Of a stretch of DNA of 64,000 bases, positions 43,995 to 53,545 are shown in pieces. Source of the stretch: Marilutibacter chinensis (lineage in GTDB: Bacteria > Pseudomonadota > Gammaproteobacteria > Xanthomonadales > Xanthomonadaceae); the NCBI RefSeq assembly GCF_021725675.1, contig NZ_JAKJPO010000001.1:1178001-1242000 (forward strand). Direction: 5' to 3'. Every line of letters starts with the position of its first letter. Position 1 is the first letter of the stretch. Both the position numbers and the translations under genes were made by a program. A model generated the notes under the pieces. The model searched no databases. It saw nothing but the letters and a program-made list of their open reading frames with translations, and was not told where the DNA came from.

Positions 43995-44518
43995 ACGCAC
44001 CCGCCCCGATCTTCCATCGCCTCTACCACAGCCCGGTCGGCCCGCTGCGGATCGCCACCTCCGATGCCGGCGTGCACGCGATCGAGTTCCACGCCCAGCG
44101 CCACCCGGTGCCGCGCGACACCCGCTGGCAGGCCGGCGAGCACCCGCTGCTGGATGCGGTGGCCGCGCAGCTGGACGGGTATTTCGCCGGCCAGCGCACC
44201 GTCTTCGACCTGCCGCTGGCGCCGGAAGGGACCGCGTTCCAGCGCAGCGTCTGGCTGGAGCTGGCGAGGATTCCGTACGGCAGCACGGTCAGCTACGCGC
44301 AGATGGCCTCGCGGGTCGGCCGGCCGGCGGCGGTGCGCGCGGTCGGCGCTGCGAACGGCCGCAATCCGCTGCCAATCGTGCTGCCCTGCCATCGGGTGAT
44401 CGGCGCCGACGGTTCGCTGACCGGCTTCGGTGGCGGCCTGCCGACCAAGCAGTTCCTGCTGGAGCTCGAAGGTGCGCTGCCGAAGGCCGAGGCCGTCGAC
44501 GACCTGTTCGCCGCCTGA
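43991..44518 (+). CDS. ogt: Methylated-DNA-protein cysteine methyltransferase
   Basis: 175 residues. The suicide cysteine is Cys133 in LPCHRVIG, and the DNA-binding helix contains VGAANGRNPLP with the arginine finger in AVRAVG. Transfers the methyl group from O6-methylguanine to itself. The start overlaps the AlkA stop by ATGA. Length and N-terminal domain (FHRLYHSPVGPLRIA) are typical of Ogt rather than the C-terminal half of Ada. Confidence 0.95.
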   Translation: MNAPAPIFHRLYHSPVGPLRIATSDAGVHAIEFHAQRHPVPRDTRWQAGEHPLLDAVAAQLDGYFAGQRTVFDLPLAPEGTAFQRSVWLELARIPYGSTVSYAQMASRVGRPAAVRAVGAANGRNPLPIVLPCHRVIGADGSLTGFGGGLPTKQFLLELEGALPKAEAVDDLFAA

Positions 44519-44623
44519 GCGCACGCATTCGCATCGATGGCCGACGAGGATGTCCGGAAACGGCGAGCCGCCTGGCCTGCCCTCTGCGATGCTGCCGTCT
44601 CTCCAGCCACGACGGAACAGCCG

Positions 44624-45439
44624 ATGTCCCAAGACACGCACGCCGACCTGCACGCCCGCTTCGCCGCCCTGCACCGCAGCGATGCGCCGCTGCTGATCGC
44701 CAACGCCTGGGACGCTGCCAGCGCGGCGCTGTGGCAGCACGCCGGCGCACCGGCGATCGGCACCAGCAGCGCCGCGATGGCCTGGGCCTGCGGCCATGCC
44801 GATGGCGGTGCACTGCCGCGCACCGCGCTGATGGACAAGGTCCGCGAGATCGTCCGGGTCACGACGGTACCGGTCAGCATCGACGTCGAGGACGGCTACA
44901 GCGACGATCCGGAGGCGGTCGCCGCGCTGGTGCGCGAGGTCGCCGAGGCCGGTGCGGTCGGCATCAACCTGGAGGACGGCGCCGGCACCCCGGAATCGCT
45001 GGCCCGCAAGATCCGCGCGATCCGCGCCGCGCTCGACGGCATGCCGCTGTTCGTCAACGCACGCACCGACGTCTACCTGCGCGGGATGGCCGATGGCGAA
45101 CAGGCGGTGGCGATGACGCTGGAACGGCTGGCGCTGTACGCCGAAGCCGGCGCCGACGGTGCGTTCGTACCGTGCATCGCCGACGGTCGCGAGATCGCCG
45201 CGGTCGCAGCCGGCACCGCACTGCCGCTGAACGTGATGGCGATGCCCGGCCTGCCGCCGCTGGCCGAACTGCAGCGTGCCGGCGTGCGCCGGGTCAGCGC
45301 CGGCGAAGGCGTGTTCCAGCATGCGTTCGCCGCCGGCCTGCAGGCGGTGCGCGGGTTCCTGGGCGGCGATACCGCACGCCGATTCGACAACGCGGTGCCC
45401 TACGGCGAACTCAACGCGCTGTTCGCGCGCGCCGGCTGA
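44624..45439 (+). CDS. Isocitrate lyase/PEP mutase-family protein
   Basis: 271 residues, TIM barrel of the PEP mutase/isocitrate lyase superfamily: LLIANAWDAASAAL, VPVSIDVEDGYSDD, GINLEDG and FVNARTDVYL. The KKCGH motif of isocitrate lyase is absent, so it is a short member with oxaloacetate decarboxylase- or carboxyphosphonoenolpyruvate mutase-like activity; the actual substrate is unknown. It stands 105 bases after ogt. Confidence 0.9.
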   Translation: MSQDTHADLHARFAALHRSDAPLLIANAWDAASAALWQHAGAPAIGTSSAAMAWACGHADGGALPRTALMDKVREIVRVTTVPVSIDVEDGYSDDPEAVAALVREVAEAGAVGINLEDGAGTPESLARKIRAIRAALDGMPLFVNARTDVYLRGMADGEQAVAMTLERLALYAEAGADGAFVPCIADGREIAAVAAGTALPLNVMAMPGLPPLAELQRAGVRRVSAGEGVFQHAFAAGLQAVRGFLGGDTARRFDNAVPYGELNALFARAG

Positions 45440-45485
45440 GGACCTCCGGAGGAGTTGGGAAGGAAAGGGGGCGCCGCCCACCACC

Positions 45486-46268
45486 TCACATGCCGCGGAA
45501 GCGATGCAGGAACGCGGCGCTCACCGGCAACGCCTCGTCGCGACCGCGCAGGTGCAACCGCCACTTGCCCAGTTCGTCCTTGTGCACGCAGTCGATCGCG
45601 GCGACCCGCACGATCACCCCACGGTGCACCTGCCAGAACGCATCGGGATCGAGCCCGGCCAGCAGCTCCTTCAGCGGTGTCCGGATCACCGCCTCGTTGT
45701 CGTCGCTGACCACGCGCACGTACTTGTCCTGCGCCTGGAAGAACAGCACCTCGTCGATGCCGATCATCCTCACGCTGTCACCAATGCTGGCGCTGATCCA
45801 GCGGACCAGGCGCCCGTCGGTCGGCCGCAGCCGCGCCTCCAGCGCATCGACCCGCTCGCGCAGCGCCGCGCGGTCCGGCTGGGCCAGGCGCTCGCGCACG
45901 CGCGCGACCGCGCGGGCGAGTGAGGCGGGCTGCACCGGCTTGAGCAGGTAGTCGAGGGCCCCGGCCTCGAACGCGCCGATCGCGTATTCGTCGAAGGCGG
46001 TGGTGAACACCACCTGGCCGCCGTAGGCGACCACCGCACGGGCGACGTCCAGGCCGCTGACGCCGGGCATGCGGATGTCGAGAAAGGCGACCTGCGGTCG
46101 TTGCGCGGCGACCGCCTGCAGCGCCTCGACGCCGTCCTCGCACGCCTGGACCCGGCCCAGTTCCGGCCACGTCTCGAGCAGCATGGCCAGCAGCGCGGCG
46201 CGTTGCGGCGCTTCGTCCTCGGCGACCAGCACGGTCGGCGCCTCGGTCGATGGGTCGCGCATGCTCAT
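45486..46268 (-). CDS. LytTR-family response regulator
   Basis: 260 residues. Receiver domain at about 10-130 with phospho-acceptor Asp64 (VAFLDIRMPG), acidic pair near EDE (17-19) and Lys in LLKPV. LytTR DNA-binding domain at about 160-255 (VLFFQAQDKYVRVVSDDNEAVIRTPLKELLAGL). It is translated through an ATGA overlap from the histidine kinase gene, with which it forms a two-component system. Targets unknown. Confidence 0.94.
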   Translation of the reverse strand: MSMRDPSTEAPTVLVAEDEAPQRAALLAMLLETWPELGRVQACEDGVEALQAVAAQRPQVAFLDIRMPGVSGLDVARAVVAYGGQVVFTTAFDEYAIGAFEAGALDYLLKPVQPASLARAVARVRERLAQPDRAALRERVDALEARLRPTDGRLVRWISASIGDSVRMIGIDEVLFFQAQDKYVRVVSDDNEAVIRTPLKELLAGLDPDAFWQVHRGVIVRVAAIDCVHKDELGKWRLHLRGRDEALPVSAAFLHRFRGM

Positions 46269-47524
46269 GCCGCCTCCGCGGCCGGGATCCGGATCCCGGC
46301 GACGGTACCACCGCCGGGAGCGGCCTGCAGCCGCAACGCGGCGCGGCCGCCATACCGTGCACGCAGCTGCTCGCGCACGTTTTCCAGGCCGACCCCGCTG
46401 CCGATGCCCGGCCGCAGGCCGACACCATCGTCGCGGACCTCGACGTCGAGCATGCCGTCGGCCACACGGGCGGACACCACCACCTCGCCGCCTCCGCGCT
46501 TCGGCTCGATGCCATGCTTGATCGCGTTCTCGACCAGGGTGATCAACAGCAGCGGCGGATAGGCGCGCCCGCGCAAAGCCGGCTCGGCATCGATCCGATA
46601 GACCAGCCGGCCGCCCATGCGCAACCGCATCACCTCCAGATAGGCGGCGCACAGATCGAGCTGCTGGCCGAGCGTGGACTCGAGGCCGGCGCTGCCGGCA
46701 TCGCCGTTGCGCAGCCGCGGAATCGTCGCGCGCAGGTAGTCGACCAGCGCGTCGAGGGTCTGCTCGGCCTGCAGCGGATCCTGCCGCACCAGCGCGCGCA
46801 CCGATGCCAGCGTATTGAACAGGAAGTGCGGCTCGACCTGCGCCTGCAGCGCGCCCAGGCGCAGGTCGCTGTCGTGCTTGAGCCGGCGCAGGCGCGCGAC
46901 CTCTACCTGGTGCCGTTCCTGTTCCCAGCGCCGCTGTTCGCTGAAGTAGGCGCGCAGCGCCAACCCGCCGCCGAACAGGCCGTAGATCACGAGCAACACG
47001 GCCAGGTTGACCGCCAATGCGAGCCCGCGCTCGAAGCCCGACAGGTCCGGCTTGCCGGAGACCCGCTGTCCTGCTTCCTGCATCGCCGTCACGACTTCGC
47101 GCTCGACGTAGCCCGAGGCCCATTGATCGACGGCGAAGCTGATCGCGATGCCGACCAGCACCGCCAGTACCACCGCACGGCGCTCGCGCGTCGCCGGCCA
47201 GCGCCGGTAGCGCACCCAGGTCGCCAATGCGGGACCCGCGGTCGCCATCAGCATGAAGGCGACGAACAGATGGCCGCCGGAGAGCACTCCAACCTCGTAA
47301 TCGCGGGTCGACAGCCCCATGCCGAAGCCGGCGACCAGCGCGAACAGGGCCAGCACGATCGCGAACAGCAAACTGCGGCCGCGCAGCCACGGCAGACTGA
47401 ACACCGGGTACTGGCGATACCGGCTCCAGACCGTGTTGCCGCCGACCAGCACCTTCGGCGGCAGCGCTGCGTCGAGCGGATAGGTCGTCCCGGCGCGCAT
47501 GTCGGTGGGGGCGGACGTCGGCAT
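46265..47524 (-). CDS. LytS-type sensor histidine kinase
   Basis: 419 residues from the ATG at 47524. Four membrane helices in the N-terminal half (LLFAIVLALFALVAGFGMGL, then LFVAFMLMATAGPALATWV and others), a coiled-coil region near 210-230, then a His_kinase domain with the phospho-acceptor in EPHFLFNTLAS and an ATPase domain (LVENAIKHGI, DDGVGL, GSGVGLENVREQL). No separate sensor domain. The start is 4 bases after the serine hydrolase stop, so the three genes are one operon. Confidence 0.93.
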   Translation of the reverse strand: MPTSAPTDMRAGTTYPLDAALPPKVLVGGNTVWSRYRQYPVFSLPWLRGRSLLFAIVLALFALVAGFGMGLSTRDYEVGVLSGGHLFVAFMLMATAGPALATWVRYRRWPATRERRAVVLAVLVGIAISFAVDQWASGYVEREVVTAMQEAGQRVSGKPDLSGFERGLALAVNLAVLLVIYGLFGGGLALRAYFSEQRRWEQERHQVEVARLRRLKHDSDLRLGALQAQVEPHFLFNTLASVRALVRQDPLQAEQTLDALVDYLRATIPRLRNGDAGSAGLESTLGQQLDLCAAYLEVMRLRMGGRLVYRIDAEPALRGRAYPPLLLITLVENAIKHGIEPKRGGGEVVVSARVADGMLDVEVRDDGVGLRPGIGSGVGLENVREQLRARYGGRAALRLQAAPGGGTVAGIRIPAAEAA

Positions 47525-47528
47525 GATG

Positions 47529-49229
47529 TCAGCGTCGCACGCCACGCAGGGTCTGCCCGCCCTGCAGCAGGGTCAGGCCGTCGACCGCGCCGTCGTCGCC
47601 GCGCCGGAAGCGGATCTCGATCCCGTACGCGGCCGCCTCGAACACGTCGTCCTTCACAGGCGTCAACGGAAACGCCCCCTGCCCGGTAGCCTGCGCGAAC
47701 AGGGCGTCGCCCTGCACCCGCACGCTGAGCACCAGGTCGGTCGGATCGAGTGGATACTCGCCGGCGTATGCCTCCAGCGCTTCCGCGGTGAGCGTCGGCG
47801 CGGCGTCGGCGTTGGCGTCGATCCGACGCGCCGCCAGCACGCCGCCGCCCTGGTGCCAGACGAAGCGGTAGCTGCCATCGGCGCCTTTCTGCGGCGAGAG
47901 CAACGCATCGAAGGCGAGCGGATAGAAGTCGCCGGCACTGTCGTAACCCATCGCGAACGCAGGCTGGCCGGTCGCCTGGATTTCCAGCGCATCGCCGTTG
48001 CGCCGCAGCGTCATCGCCGGTCCGCCCTGCAGTTGCCAGTCGCCGACCAGCGCTTCGATCAGCGTCGGCGGAGCGGCCGTCGCCTTGCGCGGCGCGCCGA
48101 GCGGCAGGCGCGCATCGAGCAGATGCTGGCCGAGGCTGCCGAGTCCGCCCAGCGTCGTCATCGCGGTGTCCGACAACACGATCACGCCGCGGCGGCGTTC
48201 ACGGTCGAAGGCGACGAACGAGGAAAAGCCTCCGGTGCCGCCCTCGTGTGCGTGCACCGTCCGACCGTCCAGCGGCGCCAGCATCCAGTTCATCGCGATC
48301 GGCTGCGCCGATGGCGTCGACAGCGGCTGCTGGGTCAGTCCGATCGCGGCCGCGAGCGGCTCCGGTGCGGCGCCGAGCTGGCCGCGCACATAGGCGACCA
48401 TGTCGTCGAGGGTGGCGCGCACGCCGCCCACTCCGGCCAGGTCGGTCCGGAAGCGCCAGGCCGGCGTGACCTTGCCGCTCGGCAGGTGCCCGGCCGCCTC
48501 TTCGATGCCTTGCGGACGATCGTTGATGTAGGCGCCGCCCATCCCGAGCGGGGTGAAGACGCGCGTGTCGAGCAGCGTTTCCAGATCCTCACCGGCGCGG
48601 CGGGCGATCGCATACGACAGCAGCATCGAAGCGAAGTTGGAGTACTCGAAACGCTCGCCAGGCGCCTGCGCAAGCGTGCTGCGGCCAAGCGCGGCCAGCA
48701 GATCATCCGCCGTGATCGCCGCGTACGGATCGGTGGGATCCGACATTTCGACGCCGGGCGGCAGCGCCGGCAGCCCGCTGGTATGGGTGACCAGGTGACG
48801 CAGCCGGACCGGCTGGCCCTCGAATGTCGGGACCCGCACGTCGCCGGGCAGATAGCCTGCGAGCGGATCGTCCAGATCGGCCTGACCGGCCTCGATCAAT
48901 CCGGCAAGCAGGGCGGCGGTCATCGTCTTGGTGACCGAACCGATCTCGAACGCGCTGGCCGGCCCGATCCTCGGAGCCGTGCTGCCATCGGCGCAGGCAA
49001 AGGTCCGGCGCACGTCGAAATCGCCGTCGCCGGTTCCGTCGATCACCGCGACCGCGAAGCAGGCGCCGGTGCGGTCGCCGAGCAGGCGCTTTTCGACGGT
49101 CGTCCTCAATGCGTCGCCGCCGGTCGCAGCCGATGGACTGGCGGCGCAGGCGCCCGCAGGCACCGCCAGCGCCGCCGCCAGCAGCGGGGCGACGAGGGAA
49201 GAAACGGTCCTGGGGCGGTTCGGGCTCAT
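47529..49229 (-). CDS. Serine hydrolase (class C beta-lactamase/DD-peptidase fold), exported
   Basis: 566 residues from the ATG at 49229, with AAGGAG upstream; longer readings run antisense through hutF. Signal peptide to about residue 30. Catalytic SxxK is SVTK at 98-101, the second motif YSN starts at Tyr196, and HEGGTGGF replaces the KTG box. A C-terminal extension of about 170 residues carries a beta-rich domain. Members hydrolyse D-amino-acid peptides or esters in the periplasm. Operon with LytS/LytR suggests a cell-wall or peptide signal link. Confidence 0.92.
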   Translation of the reverse strand: MSPNRPRTVSSLVAPLLAAALAVPAGACAASPSAATGGDALRTTVEKRLLGDRTGACFAVAVIDGTGDGDFDVRRTFACADGSTAPRIGPASAFEIGSVTKTMTAALLAGLIEAGQADLDDPLAGYLPGDVRVPTFEGQPVRLRHLVTHTSGLPALPPGVEMSDPTDPYAAITADDLLAALGRSTLAQAPGERFEYSNFASMLLSYAIARRAGEDLETLLDTRVFTPLGMGGAYINDRPQGIEEAAGHLPSGKVTPAWRFRTDLAGVGGVRATLDDMVAYVRGQLGAAPEPLAAAIGLTQQPLSTPSAQPIAMNWMLAPLDGRTVHAHEGGTGGFSSFVAFDRERRRGVIVLSDTAMTTLGGLGSLGQHLLDARLPLGAPRKATAAPPTLIEALVGDWQLQGGPAMTLRRNGDALEIQATGQPAFAMGYDSAGDFYPLAFDALLSPQKGADGSYRFVWHQGGGVLAARRIDANADAAPTLTAEALEAYAGEYPLDPTDLVLSVRVQGDALFAQATGQGAFPLTPVKDDVFEAAAYGIEIRFRRGDDGAVDGLTLLQGGQTLRGVRR

Positions 49230-49372
49230 CGTCGGCACTCCTTGCTGATTGGGGACGCTGCCAGCCTGCCCGGCCTCCGTGCGGCCTGCCGTGGCGTGCG
49301 ACGAAACCCCACCAGTCCCCGACGAAGGCCGCTCCCGGGTCGCGAAACGCCGCTCGGGGCCGGGTCGCGCCG

Positions 49373-50821
49373 TCAGTCCCGCATCAGCACGGCTAGCGCG
49401 TCGCGGTAACGGGTGGCGATTGCATCGCGGTCGCGGTGGCGGCCGCCGTCGACCACGCGCCGGCCGGCCACGTACACCTCGTCGACGAGATTGCGGTTGC
49501 CGCTGAAGATCCAGCGGTCGAGCAGATCGTCGACGGTCGCGCCGGTCAACTGCGCGGCGGCGCCGTCCAGCACCACCGCGTCGGCGGCCTGACCGGCGGC
49601 CAGCAAACCGATCGCGTGGCCGGACGCCGACGCGGCGCTGGCCGCGACGCCCCGCATCAGGGCATCGCCGACGCTGGGCGTCTCGGCGCCCACCGTGATG
49701 TTGCGGCGGCGGGTGACCAGCCGCTGTCCGTACTCGAGCCACCTCAGTTCCTCGACCGGCGACACCGAGATGTGCGAATCCGAACCGATTCCCCAGCGGC
49801 CGCCGGCGTCCAGGAAATCCCGCAGCGGGAACAGGCCGTCGCCGAGATTGGCTTCGGTGGTCGGGCAGATCGCGACGGTCGCGCCGCTGCGCGCGACCCC
49901 GGCCGTTTCGGCGGCATCCAGGTGGGTCGCGTGGACCAGGGTCCAGCGGGCATCCACCGCGGCATTGTCGAGCAGCCATTGCACCGGCCGCGCTCCGCGC
50001 ATCGCGACGCAATCCTCGACCTCGGCCACCTGCTCGGCGATATGGATGTGGACCGGCATCGCCGGCGGCAACGCGGCAAGCACGGCACGCATCGCATCCG
50101 GCGGCACCGCGCGCAGGCTGTGCATGGCACAACCGACGTGCAGCATGCCGTGATGGGTTCCGCCGCGGTGGACACCGTCCACGGCACCGTAGCTCGCGAC
50201 GTCCTCGCACAGGCTGTCGACCAGGTGCAGGTAGGCATCGACGTCGTGCCCGAAGCGACGCTGGCGTTCGCCGAGCGGGGCGCCGTCGAAGCCGGCGGTC
50301 ATGTACAGCACCGGCAACAGGGTCATGCGGATGCCGGTGTCACGCGCAGCCGCGACCAGCGCCTGCGACATCGCCGCCGGATCCGAGTACGGGCGCCCGT
50401 CGGGCGCATGGTGCAGGTAGTGGAATTCGCAGACCGTGGTGTAGCCGGCCTCGAGCATCTCCGCGTAAAGCTGCGCGGCGACCGCGTACAGGGTGTCGGG
50501 CGTGAAGCGCGCGGCGAAGCGGTACATCGTCTCGCGCCAGGTCCAGAACGAGTCGGCGACGGCCTCCCGGCGATCGCGGGTCTGCCGTTCCGCCATTCCG
50601 GCCATCGCCCGCTGGAACGCATGCGAGTGCAGGTTGGCGACGCCGGGCACGAGGATCCGGTCCGACGCGTGTCGGCTGAAATGCGTGCCGGCCTGTACCG
50701 GCTGGAGCCGGGCGATGCGTCCGTGCCCGTCGACCTCCGCGCGCATCCCCGCGCGCCAGCCGCTCCCGCGGTGGTCGTCGGGACTCCAGTACATGCCGGC
50801 GGGAATCGAGTTGCGGGTCAT
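49373..50821 (-). CDS. hutF: Formimidoylglutamate deiminase
   Basis: 482 residues, amidohydrolase superfamily. Metal ligands HSH at 65-67 (NLHSHAFQRAMAGMAER) and later HIHIAEQ, VHATHLD and GSDSHISVSP. HutF deiminates N-formimino-L-glutamate to N-formyl-L-glutamate, the branch of histidine degradation that releases ammonia, usually followed by HutG. It diverges from the clc-hutI pair. Longer readings upstream lie antisense to clc and are rejected. Confidence 0.95.
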   Translation of the reverse strand: MTRNSIPAGMYWSPDDHRGSGWRAGMRAEVDGHGRIARLQPVQAGTHFSRHASDRILVPGVANLHSHAFQRAMAGMAERQTRDRREAVADSFWTWRETMYRFAARFTPDTLYAVAAQLYAEMLEAGYTTVCEFHYLHHAPDGRPYSDPAAMSQALVAAARDTGIRMTLLPVLYMTAGFDGAPLGERQRRFGHDVDAYLHLVDSLCEDVASYGAVDGVHRGGTHHGMLHVGCAMHSLRAVPPDAMRAVLAALPPAMPVHIHIAEQVAEVEDCVAMRGARPVQWLLDNAAVDARWTLVHATHLDAAETAGVARSGATVAICPTTEANLGDGLFPLRDFLDAGGRWGIGSDSHISVSPVEELRWLEYGQRLVTRRRNITVGAETPSVGDALMRGVAASAASASGHAIGLLAAGQAADAVVLDGAAAQLTGATVDDLLDRWIFSGNRNLVDEVYVAGRRVVDGGRHRDRDAIATRYRDALAVLMRD

Positions 50822-50920
50822 CGGCGGCGGTCGTATCGGTTCGTAAGGGGGCGACCACGATTGTCGCGCATTTGCCGCGCATCGGCTGAAATGCGGGGCC
50901 GGGGCACCCGAAGCATGACC

Positions 50921-50926
50921 TACAAT
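50921..50926 (+). promoter_or_regulatory. TANNNT -10 box 6 bases before clc start
   Basis: TACAAT, six bases (GCGCCG), then the ATG at 50933; no Shine-Dalgarno site. Predicts a leaderless clc-hutI transcript. Confidence 0.5.
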
Positions 50927-50932
50927 GCGCCG

Positions 50933-52297
50933 ATGGCTTCCCGCGCTTTCCCTTCGCCCGATCCCGATGGAGACGGCCCGGCCCTGCTGTGGTCGCGCGA
51001 GGCCTGGAAGCGGCGACTGGCGCTGTGGGGCGGCGCGGTTGCGGTGGCGCTGGCGGCGATCGCATTCGCCAAGGTCGGCGACGCGGCGTTCGGCGTGTTC
51101 GTCGCGATCAGCGCACACTCGCCGTGGTGGGCGCTGGCACTGACGCCGGCGACCTTCGCCGCGCTGGCCTGGGCGACCTGCGGAGGTCTGGCCGCGACAC
51201 GCGGCAGCGGCATCCCGCAGGTGATCGCATCGCTGCGGATCGGCCGCGACGACTTCCGCGCCGCGCAGCTGTCGCTGAAGGTGTCCGCGCTGAAGCTGCT
51301 GCTGACCGTGGTGTCGCTGCTGGGCGGCGCCTCGGTCGGACGGGAAGGCCCGACCGTGCACGTCGGCGCCGGCATCATGCACGCGATCGGCAGGCGCGTC
51401 GGCTACAGCGATCCCTACCAGGCCTCGCGTTTCCTGCTCGCCGGTGGAGCGGCCGGCATCGCCGCCGCGTTCAATACACCGCTGGCCGGCGTGGTGTTCG
51501 CGATCGAGGAGCTCAGCGGCGCGTTCGAACAGCGCTTCTCCGGCACCCTGCTGACCGCGGTGATCGTCGGCGGCGTGGTATCGCTGGGCGTGCTCGGCGA
51601 CTACGCCTATTTCGGCCATATCCGCGCACGTCTGCCGTTCGGCGAGGGGTGGCTGGCGATCCTCGCCTGCGGCGTGCTGTGCGGGGTGCTCGGCGGGCTG
51701 TTCTCGCGGATCGTGATCGCCGCCGCGGACGGCCGTCCGCGCTGGCTCGGACGCCTGCGCGGCAACCGCCCGGTGCTGTTCGCGACCGCGTGCGGCCTGC
51801 TGCTGGCGGCGCTCGGAATCGCGCTCGGCGGCAGCGTGTTCGGCACCGGCTACGAGCAGGCGCAGGCACTGCTGGTGCGCGGCGACGCCCCCGGCGCGGA
51901 GTTCGGCATCGCCAAGTTCGCCGCCAACCTGGTCTCCTACCTGGCCGGCATTCCCGGCGGCCTGTTCTCGCCCGCGCTGGCGGTCGGCGCCGGTCTCGGC
52001 GACAACCTCACCGGACTGTTTCCGCGCGTCGATCCATCCGCGATCGTGTTGCTGGGCATGTGCGCCTACCTGGCCGGGGTGACCCAGGCGCCGCTGACCT
52101 CGGCGGTGATCTCGATGGAATTGACCGACAATCACGAACTGCTGCTGCCGATCCTCGCCACCGTGCTGATCGCGCGCGCCTGTTCCAGCCTGTGCTGTCC
52201 GACGCCGATCTACAAGGCGCTCGCGCAACGCCTGGTGCCGCACCTGCAGGCTCCGCCACCGACACCGCCGCCAACCCCGAAGCCCTCCGATGACTGA
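50933..52297 (+). CDS. ClC-family chloride channel/transporter
   Basis: 454 residues from the ATG at 50933 (an ATG at 50915 is possible). Selectivity-filter motifs are GSGIPQ at 91-96, GREGPTVH at 136-143 with the gating Glu138, and PGGLFSPAL. The internal EE in VFAIEELSG is in place for the proton pathway, so it is likely a Cl-/H+ exchanger. About twelve to fourteen membrane helices. Its last 8 bases overlap hutI, so it is co-transcribed and coupled with a histidine-degradation gene, which is unusual. Confidence 0.92.
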   Translation: MASRAFPSPDPDGDGPALLWSREAWKRRLALWGGAVAVALAAIAFAKVGDAAFGVFVAISAHSPWWALALTPATFAALAWATCGGLAATRGSGIPQVIASLRIGRDDFRAAQLSLKVSALKLLLTVVSLLGGASVGREGPTVHVGAGIMHAIGRRVGYSDPYQASRFLLAGGAAGIAAAFNTPLAGVVFAIEELSGAFEQRFSGTLLTAVIVGGVVSLGVLGDYAYFGHIRARLPFGEGWLAILACGVLCGVLGGLFSRIVIAAADGRPRWLGRLRGNRPVLFATACGLLLAALGIALGGSVFGTGYEQAQALLVRGDAPGAEFGIAKFAANLVSYLAGIPGGLFSPALAVGAGLGDNLTGLFPRVDPSAIVLLGMCAYLAGVTQAPLTSAVISMELTDNHELLLPILATVLIARACSSLCCPTPIYKALAQRLVPHLQAPPPTPPPTPKPSDD

Positions 52298-53537
52298 TTC
52301 CGCCGACCCTTCCGATTCCGGGGCCGCCCGCTGGGACGGCCTGATCACCGGCGTCTCGCTCGCCACCCTCGACGGCGCCGACGGTTATGGCGAGATCCGC
52401 GACGCCGCGCTCGGCTGGCGCGACGGCCGGCTCGCCTACGTCGGCCCGCGCGACGCCCTGCCCGGCCGCGAGGACACGCTCGCCGACGAGGTGATCGAAG
52501 CGCACGGCTGGATCACCCCCGGCCTGGTCGACTGCCACACCCATGTGGTGTTCGCCGGCGACCGCGCGCGCGAGTTCGAGATGCGCCTGCGCGGCGAGAG
52601 CTACGAGGCGATCGCGCGCGCCGGCGGCGGCATCCTGTCGACCGTGCATGCGGTGCGCGAAGCCAGCGAGGACGCGCTGCTGGCGCAATCGCTGCCGCGC
52701 GCGAAGTCGCTGGTCGCCGACGGCGTGACCACGCTGGAGATCAAGTCCGGCTACGGTCTGGATCTCGCCAACGAGCGCAAGATGCTGCGGGTCGCGCGTC
52801 GCATCGGCGAGGTGCTCGGCATCGAGGTGCGTGCGACCTGCCTCGCCGCACATGCGCTGCCGCCCGAGTTCGCCGACGACGCCGACGGATACATCGACGC
52901 GGTGATCGAATGGCTGCCGGTGCTGCACGGCGAGGGTCTTGTCGACGCGGTCGATGCGTTCTGCGAGGGCATCGGCTTCAGTCCGGAACAGACCCGGCGG
53001 GTATTCGAGGCCGCACGTGCGCTCGGCCTGCCGGTCAAGCTGCATGCCGACCAGCTCAGCGATCTCGGCGGCGCCGGACTGGCCGCCGCGTTCGACGGCC
53101 TGTCCGCCGACCATGTCGAGTACACCAGCCAGGACAACGTGCGCGCGATGGCGGAGCATGGCACCGTCGCGGTGCTGCTGCCGGGTGCCTTCCACGTGCT
53201 GCGGGAAACGAAGCTGCCGCCGCTGGATGCGTTCCGCGAGCACGGCGTGCCGATGGCGGTGGCGACCGACTGCAACCCCGGCACCGCACCTCTGCTGTCG
53301 CTGCGTCAGGCGATGCAACTGGCCTGTACCCACTTCCGCCTGACTCCCGGGGAAGCGCTGCGCGGCGCGACCGTGCACGCCGCGCGCGCGCTGGGCCTGG
53401 ACGACCGCGGCGTGCTGCGCATCGGCGCCCGCGCCGACTTCGTGCTGTGGGATATCGCCCACCCGGCCGAGCTCGGCTACTGGCTCGGCGGCCGCCTCTG
53501 TCGCGGCGTGTTCGCCGGCGGGCGGATGGTGGCCTGA
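52290..53537 (+). CDS. hutI: Imidazolonepropionase
   Basis: 415 residues, amidohydrolase with metal ligands HTH at 83-85 ([13 protein letters not shown]), then KLHADQL and ATDCNPGT. Hydrolyses imidazolonepropionate to N-formimino-L-glutamate, the third step of histidine breakdown. Its ATG overlaps the ClC gene by 8 bases. The LysR gene on the opposite strand converges 8 bases beyond its stop. Confidence 0.96.
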   Translation: MTDSADPSDSGAARWDGLITGVSLATLDGADGYGEIRDAALGWRDGRLAYVGPRDALPGREDTLADEVIEAHGWITPGLVDCHTHVVFAGDRAREFEMRLRGESYEAIARAGGGILSTVHAVREASEDALLAQSLPRAKSLVADGVTTLEIKSGYGLDLANERKMLRVARRIGEVLGIEVRATCLAAHALPPEFADDADGYIDAVIEWLPVLHGEGLVDAVDAFCEGIGFSPEQTRRVFEAARALGLPVKLHADQLSDLGGAGLAAAFDGLSADHVEYTSQDNVRAMAEHGTVAVLLPGAFHVLRETKLPPLDAFREHGVPMAVATDCNPGTAPLLSLRQAMQLACTHFRLTPGEALRGATVHAARALGLDDRGVLRIGARADFVLWDIAHPAELGYWLGGRLCRGVFAGGRMVA

Positions 53538-53545
53538 CCGTCGGC

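Noticed and set aside
49436-50914. N-terminal extension of the ClC frame and of the hutF and serine hydrolase frames
   Set aside because: The extensions are antisense to neighbouring real genes; conserved starts with family-typical N-termini exist further in.
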